64,000 nt of DNA from Lumnitzera littorea (GCA_024138015.1 JAMXBB010000002.1:9667183-9731182); one strand, 5' to 3'; shown: positions 11,095-23,904, counted from the first letter of the stretch. Program-made: numbers and translations. Notes: generated by a model not told the origin, from the sequence alone.

Positions 11095-12889
11095 AGGTAT
11101 GTAATTCCCCCCATTTCATGGTTATAATTGGATGTTTTAAGTATTATACGGAAAATTCTTATTCTCTGGCTCATGTTCTATTCATAATCTACAATGAATT
11201 CTAGTTTGTGTCCATTTACTGGATTTTGCATATATAAATCTTTGTCTTTAATGGGTTGGATTGGAGGATGATACGGTACTTGTTGAAAGGGCTTCAATTC
11301 ATGGACTGTGTAAATGGAATATCCAAATTATTGAAATTTAAGATGTTATTCTGTCCATTACCAAGGAAAAAAAAAAAAGAAAAAGAAAAATGCTATTGTG
11401 CCATTGGAAGTGAGGTTTAAGCTTGCACACAGTGCTGGCATATAAATGCCTTGATATTCATGGATTGGTCATAGTCATTCGTATTCTTACATGTGTTCTA
11501 GGTTCCCAGCTAGTCCTTCAGCATTGTTGCATTCTCATTTGTAACTCAACGGAGAGAAGCCAGAAAGATGAATATGATTACCCAGTCAATGTAGGAACTT
11601 TTTGTTGTAACTACTCTGGTCCTTTCTGTTGATTCTCATCTCGGTTTGTAAGTCTATTTTACAGAACTATCACTTAGTGTTTGATTTCTATGATATTCCT
11701 AGTATGTCAGTTGCATACTATCTTGATGTTATCTAATTAGCATGGACAAAATTTTCATTCATGCCCTTTTGGGACATGCTCACTTGTGCATAGCTTTTAT
11801 AGCATGAGTCCTATGGTGTTACTGCTTTTCTGGAGGATCCTGCGAAGATTAGCTGGTTGTACTTGTGATTACATATGCAAATTTTAATCTCTCTCTTTTT
11901 CATCTGTTGATCGAACATTAATTCGTTGATTTGGCTTCAAAGAGAAAAATGGCACCATCATGTGACCTGAATGCTAATGTAATATGGTTTTTCAAGTGAG
12001 TTCTCTTTGAACGTGTAGCTGAGCTTAGCATAGCTGTACATGCTGCTAGATCCTTAGAGCAATTAAAAGCTAGAATTAAGCTCCTTTGAAGCTATTGTTA
12101 TTTTCTTCTTATTTCAGCATCTGCACCATGATTTGGCAAGTTAGAAGGATACTTTCTTGTGTATTCAAGATGCATGCGGTTGGAGTCCTGTAGATATGAT
12201 GAGTGTTTCATCAGTGAATAATTCTTTGTACGTGCAATCAAAGTCTCTCAGTGGGAATGTCAGATATAATCTCTTCTGATACATATTTTGTTTTGATAGC
12301 AGCCATGGTTTTTATGGTGGAGCCTCTGGGATTAATACAGGCTGATGCCAGTGCCTTGTAGAAGCAACCTGGGCATTGCCTGATTGATTATGCTAGGAGC
12401 TTATCGAATCCCAATGTGGTGTTTCTGAAGACTCCTTACTGACTGGTTGTTCAGGAAGGGATTTAGTTACACAGCATGTTAATTCGAGCCGTGTTGTAAG
12501 ACAATAGAACTTTGAGATATTTATACGTCTTTCAATTTTTGTGGCTGCTTGAGCTGAAAATGGGCAACACATGTTCATCTTTAGGCCAACATGGTTCCTT
12601 GTGATTTGTTGGACTTGTGGCCATTAATTAAACCCACTCATAATGTTTGCATGAGGCTATAAAATCCCAATATGTAGCTTGTACCTGTCAAAAGAATATA
12701 AATGGTGGTATCAAATGCACATGCTTGTGTTGTGTGCCACGTTATTTAGAGTAAATCTTCCATCGTGTGAGAATTCATATAGAGCTGGATCAGGCATGTA
12801 TGTTCAGGATGTGCAAGAGGAAAGGAATTCATTGGAAATAGTTTAGAATCCATGCAGCTTGAATTTGTGTTAACATTTCAACGCTTCCT
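11095..12889 (+). other. 3' region of the desulfhydrase gene, possible 3'-UTR intron
   Basis: Two bases after the TAA stop there is a strong donor context (AAAG followed by gtatgt, donor at 11097). A strong acceptor, ttcttatttcag, ends at 12117, so an intron of about 1.02 kb in the 3' UTR is plausible. The junction would lie only 2 nt past the stop, too close to trigger the usual downstream-junction decay rule. No other gene is seen. The short frames at 11423-11632 (+) and 12393-12578 (-) have no recognisable content. Confidence 0.35.
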
Positions 12890-14088
12890 GGCAGAAACAA
12901 GGTTTGGAGGTTTTGCAATTGGGTTGTTACCTATTGCAGCTTCATGCATAGTTAACAGAATACTGCAACTTAACTGATAGCAGGCTTCTCTGGGTGTCCA
13001 GTTGGTTTGGGTGGGAGGCCTCTAAGGATCAGGTTTTTTTGGGAGTCATGCCATAATGGAATGAGAGAGAATTATATTATATTTACCCTAAAAATGTACA
13101 TAAATCCTTCAGGTAGATGTGCCTGTTATATCAACCCCCTTAAACCTGTATAATTTACTTGATAGCCTAAAGGTTACACAATTCTTTTATCCTTTTAGGC
13201 GCTTTATTTCTCATTTCTTGGTGTCTTGTGTGCCTTGCATTTTGAGCTTATAGGATGTTCCATGGGAAATAGGGAAGACTAGTGCATTTATGAAGGTTTA
13301 GTTTTCCTGAATTTGTCTTGTTCCTGTAAACAAGCTGGTGTACTAATATAGATTTTCATGCTTGGTACCAGATAATGAGGAGCAATAACGGTGCACAAGT
13401 ATTTGCCTAGATCTTAAATTTCTTCTATGTGATTCTGCACCATCGTATAGCAAAATATGAAAAGCATAACCTAGTTTGTAAAGTAACTTCAAGTTGAAGT
13501 ACACGTGTGAAGACTGACTAAGACCAGCTTTAACGCTGGTTTCTTCCCTTCCGTGGAGGAATTGCCTTTCGTTCCATTAGGGATCCCCAGTGTCCCTTTA
13601 TGTGGGGACGTTTTCCTAATAGGGGACGTCCTGAATCCTTTTTTTTGCCCCTTGAGAAATGAAATATTGTACAAAATTACTATTTATTGTAAAAATATAA
13701 TATTTCTTAATTATTATATTGTATAAAATTATATTTGTTGATACTGAAATTATATTCATAGAATATTAAAAATAGTGATTTAAAAGTTATTCTCTGTGGT
13801 CTACAAAAATATAGAAAAATATTAAAGAATTTTAGTGAAAGAATTTAGGGATAAAGTGTAAAGTATCTTAAAGTGTAGAGTTTTTGAAAAAATTGACGTG
13901 GTAGTGCGAGGAACTTTTAGAGTTCTATGAGATAAAGATGCTCTATGGATGCATAGACGCCATCTTGAATGTTGATCAAGGTCTCTTGTTTTCCTTTCCT
14001 CACAACTGCTCCATCTCTAATGATCGCAATTACATCTGCATTCTTGATTGTTGATAAATGTGTGTGATACTATTATTGTGGTCTTGTC
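12890..14088 (-). pseudogene. Truncated tandem relic of the ABCB transporter gene 3' end
   Basis: This segment aligns in the same orientation with about 15690-16190, the last exon and 3' flank of the intact ABCB gene. Matches include gttacctmttgcagcttcatg, gaggagcaataac with tgtgattctgcacc, and the coding part at 13944-14088. The coding part on the minus strand still reads the family's last 45-50 residues (LSTIKNADVIA, then a glycine/lysine linker, then LINIQDG and YAS). A one-base insertion lies after the H-loop and the terminal residues are lost. Homology stops abruptly near 14088, so only about 45 codons of the transporter survive. It is interrupted by the MITE at 13522-13943. Most likely it is what remains of a second, tandem ABCB gene. 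Confidence 0.8.
13522..13943. mobile_element. Tourist/PIF-Harbinger-like MITE, 422 bp
   Basis: It is inserted inside the ABCB relic. The intact paralogous site near 16048 reads gactaaggatgcatag. Here the same text is split as gacTAA, then 422 bp, then TAT ggatgcatag, which is a 3-bp TWA target duplication with one changed base. The termini are imperfect inverted repeats: GACCAGCTTTAAC at the left, and GAGCATCTTTATC read inward from the right (10 of 13 match). The GAGCATCT-type end is common in plant Tourist-like elements. It has an AT-rich core and no coding capacity. Confidence 0.8.
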
Positions 14089-15690
14089 GGGCTTCTCTCC
14101 TCAGTAGACAATATACATCACGTGTATACCTAAGGAGACTTGTTATTAAAAAATGTGAATGGTGCCCATATTGCTAAGAGTATGGACTGACCCCTTGTGA
14201 TTTTTATCCATGTGCATTTTTGTTTTTAAAACTATTTTGTGTTATATTTTCCAACTGGATGGTTACCCCAAGTGAACTAATTAATAATTCAAATCTTAAA
14301 TAAAACTTGATAGCGCGGAGAGGCTCGGGAGGGTGCTTGCAACGCCATGACTTCGCGGAGCGTTGCGTGCTTGATGGGGACGAAATCTATGCGATCATTG
14401 CTATTCTTGTTCGAGTGGCTCTAAAAAGAGGCCGGTGCTGAAGCAATCATGAGCTGTCTTGGATGACCTGGGAATTGGTAGAGGAGTTGACTCCCTAACC
14501 CTTGTCGAGGAAGGTTGTATCTTTAACTTCACGGTGGTTACTACAAGACCACATGTGATGTTGTATTGTATATGTTTGTTTTTTGCATAGCATATATGAT
14601 TTTGAAAATTTGTGTTTTCTTCTATATACATGCATGTGAAGTTTTGAGAGTCCTCCTTATTAAATCGTGGTTTTACTCATATCTCTACCAGGTTATTCAC
14701 ATTTCAAGTTCTAAATATTATGCTCCTATTGGGAGGCAACCCTAGATAAGATTTCTAATTTTTGGTTGTACCGAGACACAAAAGAAGCAAAAAGATTTGG
14801 AAGACTACCCAATTTTATCTCCCTTTGCTATTTTAATGTAATATTTGGATGAGTTTTCTCTTTATTTTATACTTGGACCCATGAATTAGTTATAAAATTC
14901 AATGTTTTTCTGTATGAGTTATTTGATGTTTGATTGTAGTTAGAATAGACACTTCATAAGTAGTCAACGCTATTTCTAATAGGGCATAACTAAGGTTGGA
15001 TGAGCTTTCTCTTTACAGTGGATTGAGATGATTAGGTTTCTTATAGGGCATAACATTGGGACCAAAGGGAGTCATTAGCGATTTTTTTTTTTCTTTTTTA
15101 AAGCTAAATCAAAGCAAATTGTGAGGCCATGTCCAATCATGTACAAGAGATAATTTTCTTGTCACCATTTTTTTTTTGTATATTAATAAAATTATCTGAG
15201 TTTTTTTTTTTTCCTGATGAAATAGATGAACAAGTAGCGATTATGGAATAGGAATGAAAGAGGAAATAATTTATTTTTAGAAAAAAAAAAATAGCCGGTT
15301 CGATAGGTCCAAACCGTGACTTGGACCTAGGAATCTAAGACAAGTTAGGTTGAGTTGGGGCTGTACCCATGTCTAGTGCTCACCAGTCATTGCTTGACTT
15401 TTTCAGAGTGAAACCAAATCTAAAGCAAAAACTAAATTAAACTATATAACAGTAATAGGCATAAGTTATGGTGCCTTGTTCTCGCATACTCTACACCTGC
15501 GGTGACACAATTGCAATATGGGGCCTCACCATATAAAATAATCATGAAACAAAACATTAAATGTTTGGTTTCTAATTGTCGATAAAATGTCGTTACTTTT
15601 TCAAATTTTAAGATATAAAATTACACATAATCTTTCGAAACTGAAAATATGATTTACGCGTTACTGCTAATAATTATCTTATTTTTTTTC
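14089..15690. other. Intergenic region between ABCB relic and ABCB gene
   Basis: No gene is supported. A GC-richer island at about 14310-14545 stands out against AT-rich flanks, and one minus-strand frame stays open across 14401-14631. Nothing in it is recognisable. Poly-A/T runs at about 15083-15115 and 15165-15290 and an atagccggttcgataggtcc stretch near 15291 suggest further transposon debris. Confidence 0.4.
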
Positions 15691-16020
15691 AGATGAAAGC
15701 TCGGCAAAGATACTGTTACCTCTTGCAGCTTCATGTATAGAATTCTGCAAAGTTATCGGTTTCTCAGAGTGTGTAGTTGATTTGCAGGGGAAGTCTCTAA
15801 GGATTAGTATACATTATTCAAATGCAAAATGTGCTTCCTTCTGGCATATCTTGAAATAGGGAAGAATAGTGCATGCGAATGTTGAACAGAACAGATACTG
15901 AGGAGCAATAACAGTCCACTGATATTTGCCTATATCTTAAATGCCTTCTCTCTTTACTCTTCCATGTGATTCTGCACCTTTTTATAGCAAAGAAGTAAGG
16001 TAGCACTCAGGAGACTAATT
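15691..16020 (-). other. 3' flank and probable 3' UTR of the ABCB gene
   Basis: This stretch lies directly after the TGA stop on the minus strand. It is the part shared with the relic at 12890-13520, which implies that the duplication unit extended at least 300 bp past the coding end. No polyadenylation site can be fixed from sequence alone. Confidence 0.5.
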
Positions 16021-19000
16021 TCAAGCTGAAGCACTCATGTGGAGTGCGACTAAGGATGCATAGATGCCATCTTGAATATTGATCAAAGCGTCATGCTTTC
16101 CTTTCTCTACTACTTCTCCATTTTTTATGACTGCTATTACGTCTGCATTCTTTATTGTTGAGAGACGGTGTGCTACTGCGATGGTGGTCCTGTCAATCAT
16201 AACCTGGTCCAATGCATCCTGAACTACCCGCTCTGATTCAGCATCAAGCGCACTTGTTGCCTCATCTAGTAATAGTATTTTTGGATTCTTGATTATAGCA
16301 CGCGCAATAGCCACCCTTTGTTTTTGTCCACCTGACAATTGGACTCCTCGATCTCCTACCATAGTGTCATAACCCTGAGTAGCAATGCTCAGGTCAGATG
16401 TATTATCTAACTCTCTGAATAGTACTTAATAAAACACACCAAGAGAGGGTAGGAAAGTAACAATGCCTGATCTAGACAACTGATGAAATTATGTGCATTT
16501 GCCAATTTCGCAGCTGCCAATATCTCTGCCTCAATTGCATTTCCCCCTTTTCCATATGCGATATTAGCACGAATTGTTTCGTTGAATAAAACTGGCTCTT
16601 GGCTCACAAGCCCCATCTGTTGCCTAAGCCATTTCAATTGTAGCTTTTGAATTTCCACTCCATCAAGTGTAATAAGGCCTGAATCGGGTTCATAAAATCG
16701 TTGCAGCAATGCAATGACTGTTGATTTTCCACTTCCGCTCTCCCCAACCAAAGCAACATTCTAGGAGCAAATCGAAGAACAAGTTTCAGAACTATTGTAA
16801 CCACCTCGTTTTTGGAGGATGAATATTATTATTACAGAATGTAGGTGCTCTCTGGTCATGGGTAGTTTATTGATTGGTAAAGAAATTTGTACCTTTCCAG
16901 AGTGAATATCCAAGCTAAAGTCTCGAAAAATCTGTATGTCTGGCCTGGAAGGATACTTGAAGCTGATGTGACGAAGTTGAAGATCTCCCTTAACATTCTC
17001 CAGAGTTAACCCGGTTTCATCAGATGGGTCTATTTTTGATACGCGGTCTATTATCGCAAATACAGAGGCAGTAGCACTCTTGGCTTTGGTGGAGTCGGGA
17101 GTAAGACTGCTTGATTGAGTAATTGCAATAGAAGCCGTGAGCAGAGCAAAGATAACCTACATGGAGCAAGAAGCAAAGCCAACGAAGCAGTAACAGATCC
17201 TCCAATATTGCTCAAAGTACTAATATTCTATAGCTATTGGAGAATTTGAAAAGGATGCTATTCAAAATAAAGCTATGCTTACACGAAACACATCATTGAC
17301 TGTTGCCTTGCCATCATTGGCAAGTCGAGCTCCAAAATAGAGACAGGCTGCATAGACGGAGTACATGAAGGCGGAAGATATGCCAAAACCAATCCCACTG
17401 GCAAGTCCTTGCTTCATTCCTGCTCTCATAGGTCTGTCACATTTTTCCGAGTAAAGCTGCATCATTTTCTCTTCAGCACAGAAAGAAGCAACAGTCCTTA
17501 TGCTCCCAACCGCATCAGCAGCAACTTGACTCGCTTCCTCATACATCATCTGCAATATCATACATTCATTTGTCATTGCTGTTAGATGTTATAGTCATTG
17601 AATGTGGATTAACTCGTGCTTACCTTTGCGTCTGCACTGAATCCTTTCAAGAACTTTACTTCGACATATCCATTTAAGAGCATCAAAGGAGCCATTACTA
17701 GAATTATTAGTGTCAATTCCCAACTTGCAACAAAAGCAATGATGAATCCAGCCAATGCTGCTGCCACATTCTGCACAAAATCAGCAAGTGCGTCTCCAAC
17801 CAAGGCACGTACACTTGCTGCATCTGCTGACAACTTTGCACCAATCACACCACTAGAGTGTTTGGGCTCATCGAACCAAGCGATCTCCATGTGAACTACC
17901 TTCTGGAAACATAGTGATCTGATTCGTTGAATCAATCTGCAGCCAGCCAAAGAAAAGAAGTATGTCCGAGTTGGATAAGCCACTAATGCTACTAAACCAA
18001 GCACCATGAACATCAGTGCCCAAAAACTTGAACCTTTCTTAAGCTCATGCGGTGGCTTAAAGAATGTGCTGATCACACTGGTTATAAGAATACTATAAAT
18101 TGGAAGTATCAAGCCGTTGACAATTGCAGCAATACATCCAAGCAAAATTTGTGGAACTTCCTGTTTATTAAGACCAATGAGCCTGGCAAGAGAAACTTCC
18201 GGTGGTTTTTCTACTATTGATGAACAAGTTGGTTCTTCTTTGGCAGATGTGCCGCCTGTGGTAGTTAGGCCTGTTGGCACACCAAATGTCATGGAGAAAG
18301 AGTGACGGCTGCTGTTTCCTATTGCAGATGATTGCTGACTAATAGATCGCAGTGATGGCATTCTTTGACTTGATTGTCTTCGAATATCTGTGCTAATGTT
18401 TTCATGATCTGCAGTTCTATTTGACTCTCTGTTAGTTTCCTGTAAGTGGATAAGTTGAGTATATGCTCCCTCAGGGTCTTTGAGTAGTTCTGAATGCGTG
18501 CCTGGTGAGTAAATAGGAGTAGAAATCAAAAGTTAGTTGCGAAGCATTTGAAATGAAATTTCTGAATTTCTCTTACAACATCAGAAACTCCATGTTCTAT
18601 TTTTATTTTACGTGTCATCATTAGGTCAACTAGTCTTGGTATTCGTATTTTTATGTGAAAGTATCTTGATTATAGTAAATAGTTGGTAATATAATTTCTT
18701 CACCTTTCTCTATTAACTTTCCTTGCTGAATCACGGCAATAATTTCTGCATTCCTCACGGTGCTCAAGTGATGCGCAACAATGACAGTAGTCCGATCACT
18801 CATGATCCTGTCAAGAGCCTCTTGAACTACTTTTTCAGATTCGGCATCAAGTGCACTTGTTGCTTCATCTAAAAGTAAAATTCGTGGATCTTTCAGAATG
18901 GCTCTAGCTATGGCAACCCGTTGCTTTTGTCCTCCTGATAATTGTGTTCCATGTTCACCAACCATGGTATCTAGACCCTAGACAAGATAATCCCAAGAAA

Positions 19001-21778
19001 AATGAAAAATCATAGAGATGTTGAGAATTTAGTGAAAAATCATCATCGACCGGCATTAAGGAGCTTCATGGTACATACCTGGGGCAACTTATCAATGAAC
19101 TTAGCGGCATTAGCTAATTCAGTGGCAGCTTTTATTTCCTCAAGGGTTGCACCCTCTTTCCCGTATGATATGTTATCCCTGATACTGGAAGCAAACAGGA
19201 CAGGTTCTTGGCTGACAAGGCCAATCTTGCTCCGAACCCACTTTAACTGGAATTCTTTGAGGTCTACCCCGTCTATGAGCACTTCACCAGCTTGTGGATC
19301 GTAAAACCTCTCTATCAGGCTGATTACTGTGGATTTTCCACTTCCACTTTGACCAACCAATGCCACGGTGGTTCCTCTAGGAATATAAAGAGAGAAACCG
19401 TTGAATATAAGTTCATTGGGTCTAGCTGGATAACTAAAATAAACGTCCCTCAGTTCAATATCTCCGTGGATGTCATCCAGAATCTTTCCATTGATATCAT
19501 AAGAATCAATTACTGGCTTCCTATGGATGGTCTCAAACATTTTGAATGCAGCTGCTCGTCCAGCTGCAAACGCAGTCATGCATGGAGAAGCTTGTCCAAG
19601 GGACCTTGGTACCAGAAAATTATGTTAGAATCTTCGGCAGTAAAGATAAAGAGCACATAAAGAAAGTGCAATTCAACATACATGGAACCTGTTAAGATAA
19701 CAATGATCACATTGAGCACTTTACCACCGGTATATCCCTCATCGATGATCAGCTTTGCTCCATACCAGATCGCCAAGGCATAACTGCAGAAAACAATAAA
19801 CATGCCTGTCCCAATACCTAATCCAGTTGCCAAGCCTTCATGCAGACCCGATCTATAAGCAAGCTGAAGAAACTTATTGTAGGTCATTATTGCCTGCTTC
19901 TCCCCAGTAAATGATGCAACCTGCAATCACATTTGACAAGGAAATTAAGGCTGTATATTTCCTTCTGGGCAAATGGAAAAAATACTCCTAAAACTGTAGG
20001 TTAGTTGCAGATAAACTCTATAACTTTGAAAACATGCCTTCTCCTCCCAATGACTTAAAATATGTGCTTACTTCCCATACCATGGATAAAACCCTACAAC
20101 AGTTGTCATTTATGGGCCTTTTAGCAATTGTTTTAGAGTTTTAACAATGGTTCGATAAGTAATGGAATGAAATTTGGTAATCTCTCTGCACTTGACTAAT
20201 GCTTCTTAGGGCATATATTTAATTGGTTTCAAACAAACCACATATTTCAGAAGATTCTCACTACATACAATTCTGATAGAGCCAACTGTTTGTTCAACAA
20301 CATGAGCTGCTTTTGCATAGGCCCTTTGTACTCGGGTTGCCATCTTGGATATCACAAGGGACATGATTCCAAATGTAGCTGCTATAATTGGGATGGATAT
20401 TATCATCACTAGGGTAAGCTGCCATCCTTTGGTAAATGCAATCACAAAGCTCCCAAGGAATGTTGATGCAAGTTGTATGAACTTTCCGACCTGCACAATG
20501 ATGCAAGTTGGTAAATGCACAGTTGAGAACTGAACGTTGAGGGAGTTGAAAGGGTCCGTGTTTGCATTGCAGAAAAGGATCTCCGGCCTTTTCTCGACAG
20601 ATTTTATAATCAAAGTATTGAGAAAACACAACATTGTGGCTGTTAGTGACTTTATTCTGCAAATGAGTGGGAGGCAAAAGTTGCTGCTGCTGGTTTCTTC
20701 AAAATGAAAATCATTTTCCTTATTGTCAATTGGTTATTTCCATGATGTTTACCACCAACATTGAAGGCCGGCTGCTACTCCTGTCTTCCACCAGAAAAGT
20801 TACTAATATCTTGAGATAATTATATTATTATTTGACAATCGTTAAGATTTGGTCATAAAAAACTTCACCCAAAAAATTAAAAAAATAAAAATCTAGAAAA
20901 CATTTTTCGCAAAAACAAACATTCCAGTAACTCAAGTTCTCTAGGATTTATTTGTTTCAGCAAAACGTCACCTTTTCGCCCATGGCATCTTGTATTAAGA
21001 CGGTGTCACCAGACATCCTTCCAATAACTTCTCCTGTATTTGTTCCCTTATCAAAGAAGGCAATATCTTGTCTTAGTATAGTTTGCAGATACAAGCCTCT
21101 GATTCTCGCAGCCTGCCTCTCTCCCGCCACCATCCAACAAGTCACCTCTGGAGACAATAACCGAAACATGTGATCTTATGTTTTGTGCCCAATGCTCAAT
21201 GTCAACTAGTTCATTGTAAGATATCTTACGCAGAAATGCCGCTACACCAGTACCAGCTGCCAAGTAGAGGAACTTTACACATACCTAAAAATGCGTAAAA
21301 GGACCTTAATTTGAGATACATTTCAACAAATGTTTAGAAATTTCATCAACTTCACATCACTTTGAGAATGGTTGTATTACGTCACCATGATTTCTTCTTC
21401 TACAACTAACTCATCTAAAAGCTTAAACCGAAAGACTCTGTACTGATGTTATTTTAATATGTATTCTTCAGTATATGATAATTTTGCATGGCACATCATT
21501 ACCTTGGAAACAGAACGAAGAGCAGCCGAGGTCGACGTGCTTTGTCCAAATGAATCTACTACTTCACCAAAGAAAATTGTCATAATGGGCAGACTTTGTC
21601 CATTGGCAACAGCTCCTATTGTCCCCAGTATCATCAAAACCATGTCTGTAAGATCTGCAAACGAGAATAGCTTGAAGAATGGGACTGCTTTGGCTTTCTC
21701 GGCTCTGCTTTTGCCGTTGTTAGGGTCATGCTGGTGTTGGAGATCCTCTGAACTTCTTTCCTGTGCAGTGTTGTGCAT
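16021..21778 (-). CDS. ABC transporter, B family (MDR/PGP), ABCB4/11/21 clade, 12 exons
   Basis: This is a full-size transporter, TMD1-NBD1-linker-TMD2-NBD2. Exons from 5' to 3' are 21778-21503, 21284-21230, 21147-20972, 20490-20269, 19920-19682, 19604-19079, 18977-18704, 18501-17624, 17549-17283, 17156-16893, 16760-16467 and 16374-16021. They sum to 3825 nt, about 1274 aa, all in phase. The start at 21778 has an in-frame TAG two codons upstream. NBD1 has Walker A at about residues 407-415, signature LSGGQ at 511-515, Walker B ILLLDE at 531-536 and H-loop His 567. NBD2 has Walker A at 1065-1073, LSGGQ at 1170-1174, Walker B at 1190-1195 and H-loop His 1226. Relatives in this clade move auxin or other organic compounds across the plasma membrane; the substrate here is unknown. 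Two oddities: intron 11 begins GC rather than GT, and the residue after the NBD1 H-loop His is His instead of the usual Arg. All other introns are GT-AG, 74-481 bp. Confidence 0.9.
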
Positions 21779-23904
21779 GTTTTCCTAAGCCAGTACACCA
21801 AATTTCAGATTCTAAGTATGTTTTTTGAACTTTCATATGGAGGACAGAATGGCAGCCGGAGTCTGCAATTTATGTAAAAATTTTATTACAAAATAAGTGA
21901 AGTGATTTCCATTAAAAAAACAATAGAAATTATTTTCTGTATTTTCTAAGTAACTTTATGCGGTTATTGGGAAACAAACATACATACATGAAATCTGAAA
22001 AATAAAAACAAAAGAAATAAATTGAGTCAAACTTAGGAGTAACAGATTATGTGAAATGAACTACCAAATTAAGTATCAGCAGTTGGATAACCAACAAAAG
22101 CATTGATTTTTGGCAATACTAAGAAGTTGGAATGTGTACGAAACGCTTAGTTGGATATTGCATGCGACGTATATATATATATATGGTAGGTAAATATGAA
22201 TGAAAATAAAGTATATGATAGTAACTTTTTTAAGAAATTACCATATAATTTTATGTATACTACTAAAATATATGATAGTGGTTACGTATAATTTCTAGAA
22301 AAGTTACTGTCTAATATTACGTATAATACTATATATTGAAAAATTGTTTTTTGCTCGCTTTTATATATATATATATATATATATATTTACGTGGCAGATA
22401 ATACATGATGAGTAACTGAGCAAAATTTATGTAGGATTGCTTAGCAAATATTAGTAAGTTGATGAATGCTGGTGTTCATAATGTGGACAACTTTTCGAAT
22501 TGGCACATAGAATCCTTAGATTACGGAATAAGGAAATATTTTCAATTTAAGGATATAGTTTCTGCGAAAAAGAAAAGGAAATGAAATCATGAAAGATCTC
22601 ATTCTTAATGGTCTTAAAAAGTAACAACAAACATGGTGTATGAGTCGTCCAATTTAAATCCTACCTATAGCTGTTATTTATAGTGGTATAGGAGTAATTG
22701 CAAAGATTGGGAAAAAGCAAGTTTGTTCCCTCTTTTTCAATACATTAACAAAAGTCATATTATTAATATTTTATATAATTGAAAATATCAAGAGAACAGG
22801 CAATTAAATTTTGTCTTGATAACATGGCTATTTATTTATTAGGGTCAATTGTATAATGTATTCTTATCCTTAGGTTTACTCTATATGTGTACTTCCCTCT
22901 TTGAAATTAATGTTTTGATTCATAATTTTTTTAAAAATATGCCTTTTAGCCTTTATTTTGCAATTGGAAAATGTTCATTATTACGAATGATGTAAAACGA
23001 GATGGCCACCAAAACATGTATTGATTTGACTTTTCCAAGTGTTCTACTTCAACTTAGCTATTAAAGTCTCCTAAGAAGATGGTCGGTGCATACATATATT
23101 CGTTTAAGCTTTTGGATACTAAGTTGACACATCAATCATTGCCCTTTGCCATTTTGCTCTTGGATAAAATAACTAAAAAATAAAAAATTAAAGATTTGAA
23201 TCAAATTGCATGAGCTAGAAAAATATAGGACTCCCATTCTTTTTGTCTTTGAATATTTTAGTTTATTTTTAATATTTCAAATTAAAAAAATACTTTTTAA
23301 TATTTTTTATAAGGCTAAATAGGAACTATAACAGCAATTTAGCAACCACGAGGGTTTGAATTGGTTATTACAAAGCTCTAGCTTTGTACTTTTGAGATTA
23401 AGTATTAAAATTTGTTGGATTTGCATGATAAGCACAATTAACAATAACAATGCTCAAAATTGCAACTTTAATCATAATAGACTAAGAATTAAAATAAGTA
23501 AGTAAGGAAAGAGTGAAAGAAGAATAAGTATAGATATATAAAACTATCATCTTATGCATCGTTTTTATCAACTAGCTCAACCATTAATAATGTGTTTAGC
23601 AACTTTTTATTGAAGAGAAATTGATAGAAATGAACAATAAGGAAGTGAGAAGAGTGGAAATAGAAAGAATTGTGGTTTCCATTATCTTATTAGAAATTGA
23701 AGAAGGAAAATGAAGGAAATGGAGAGTGTTGATGGAATATTCTCAACATTATTAACCTTTTGATTAGGTTAGGCTCGGTTAGGTTTTATGTGGCTTGCAC
23801 AAGAGTAAATGTGAGCTATTGAGGTCTTATACTTTGATGTTCAAATCATGAACGGTGATCGAGAGTAGATTATGTAAGTTTCTAAAATCGTATTTAAGGC
23901 CTCC
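21779..23904. other. Upstream region of the ABCB gene
   Basis: This stretch is AT-rich and has no other gene. The text just before the start codon (minus strand ctggcttag then gaaaacATG) could be an intron acceptor, so a 5'-UTR exon may lie further upstream. It holds AT microsatellites at about 22171-22183 and 22363-22387 and a small fold-back at 22211-22325. No TATA position can be assigned with confidence. Confidence 0.4.
22211..22325. repeat. Small fold-back element
   Basis: The left arm (about 22211-22245, with agtaacttttttaagaaatta) pairs with the right arm (about 22285-22325, with taatttctagaaaagttact). It is an imperfect hairpin of about 115 bp inside AT-rich DNA. It may be a MITE. 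Target duplications are not evident. Confidence 0.4.
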
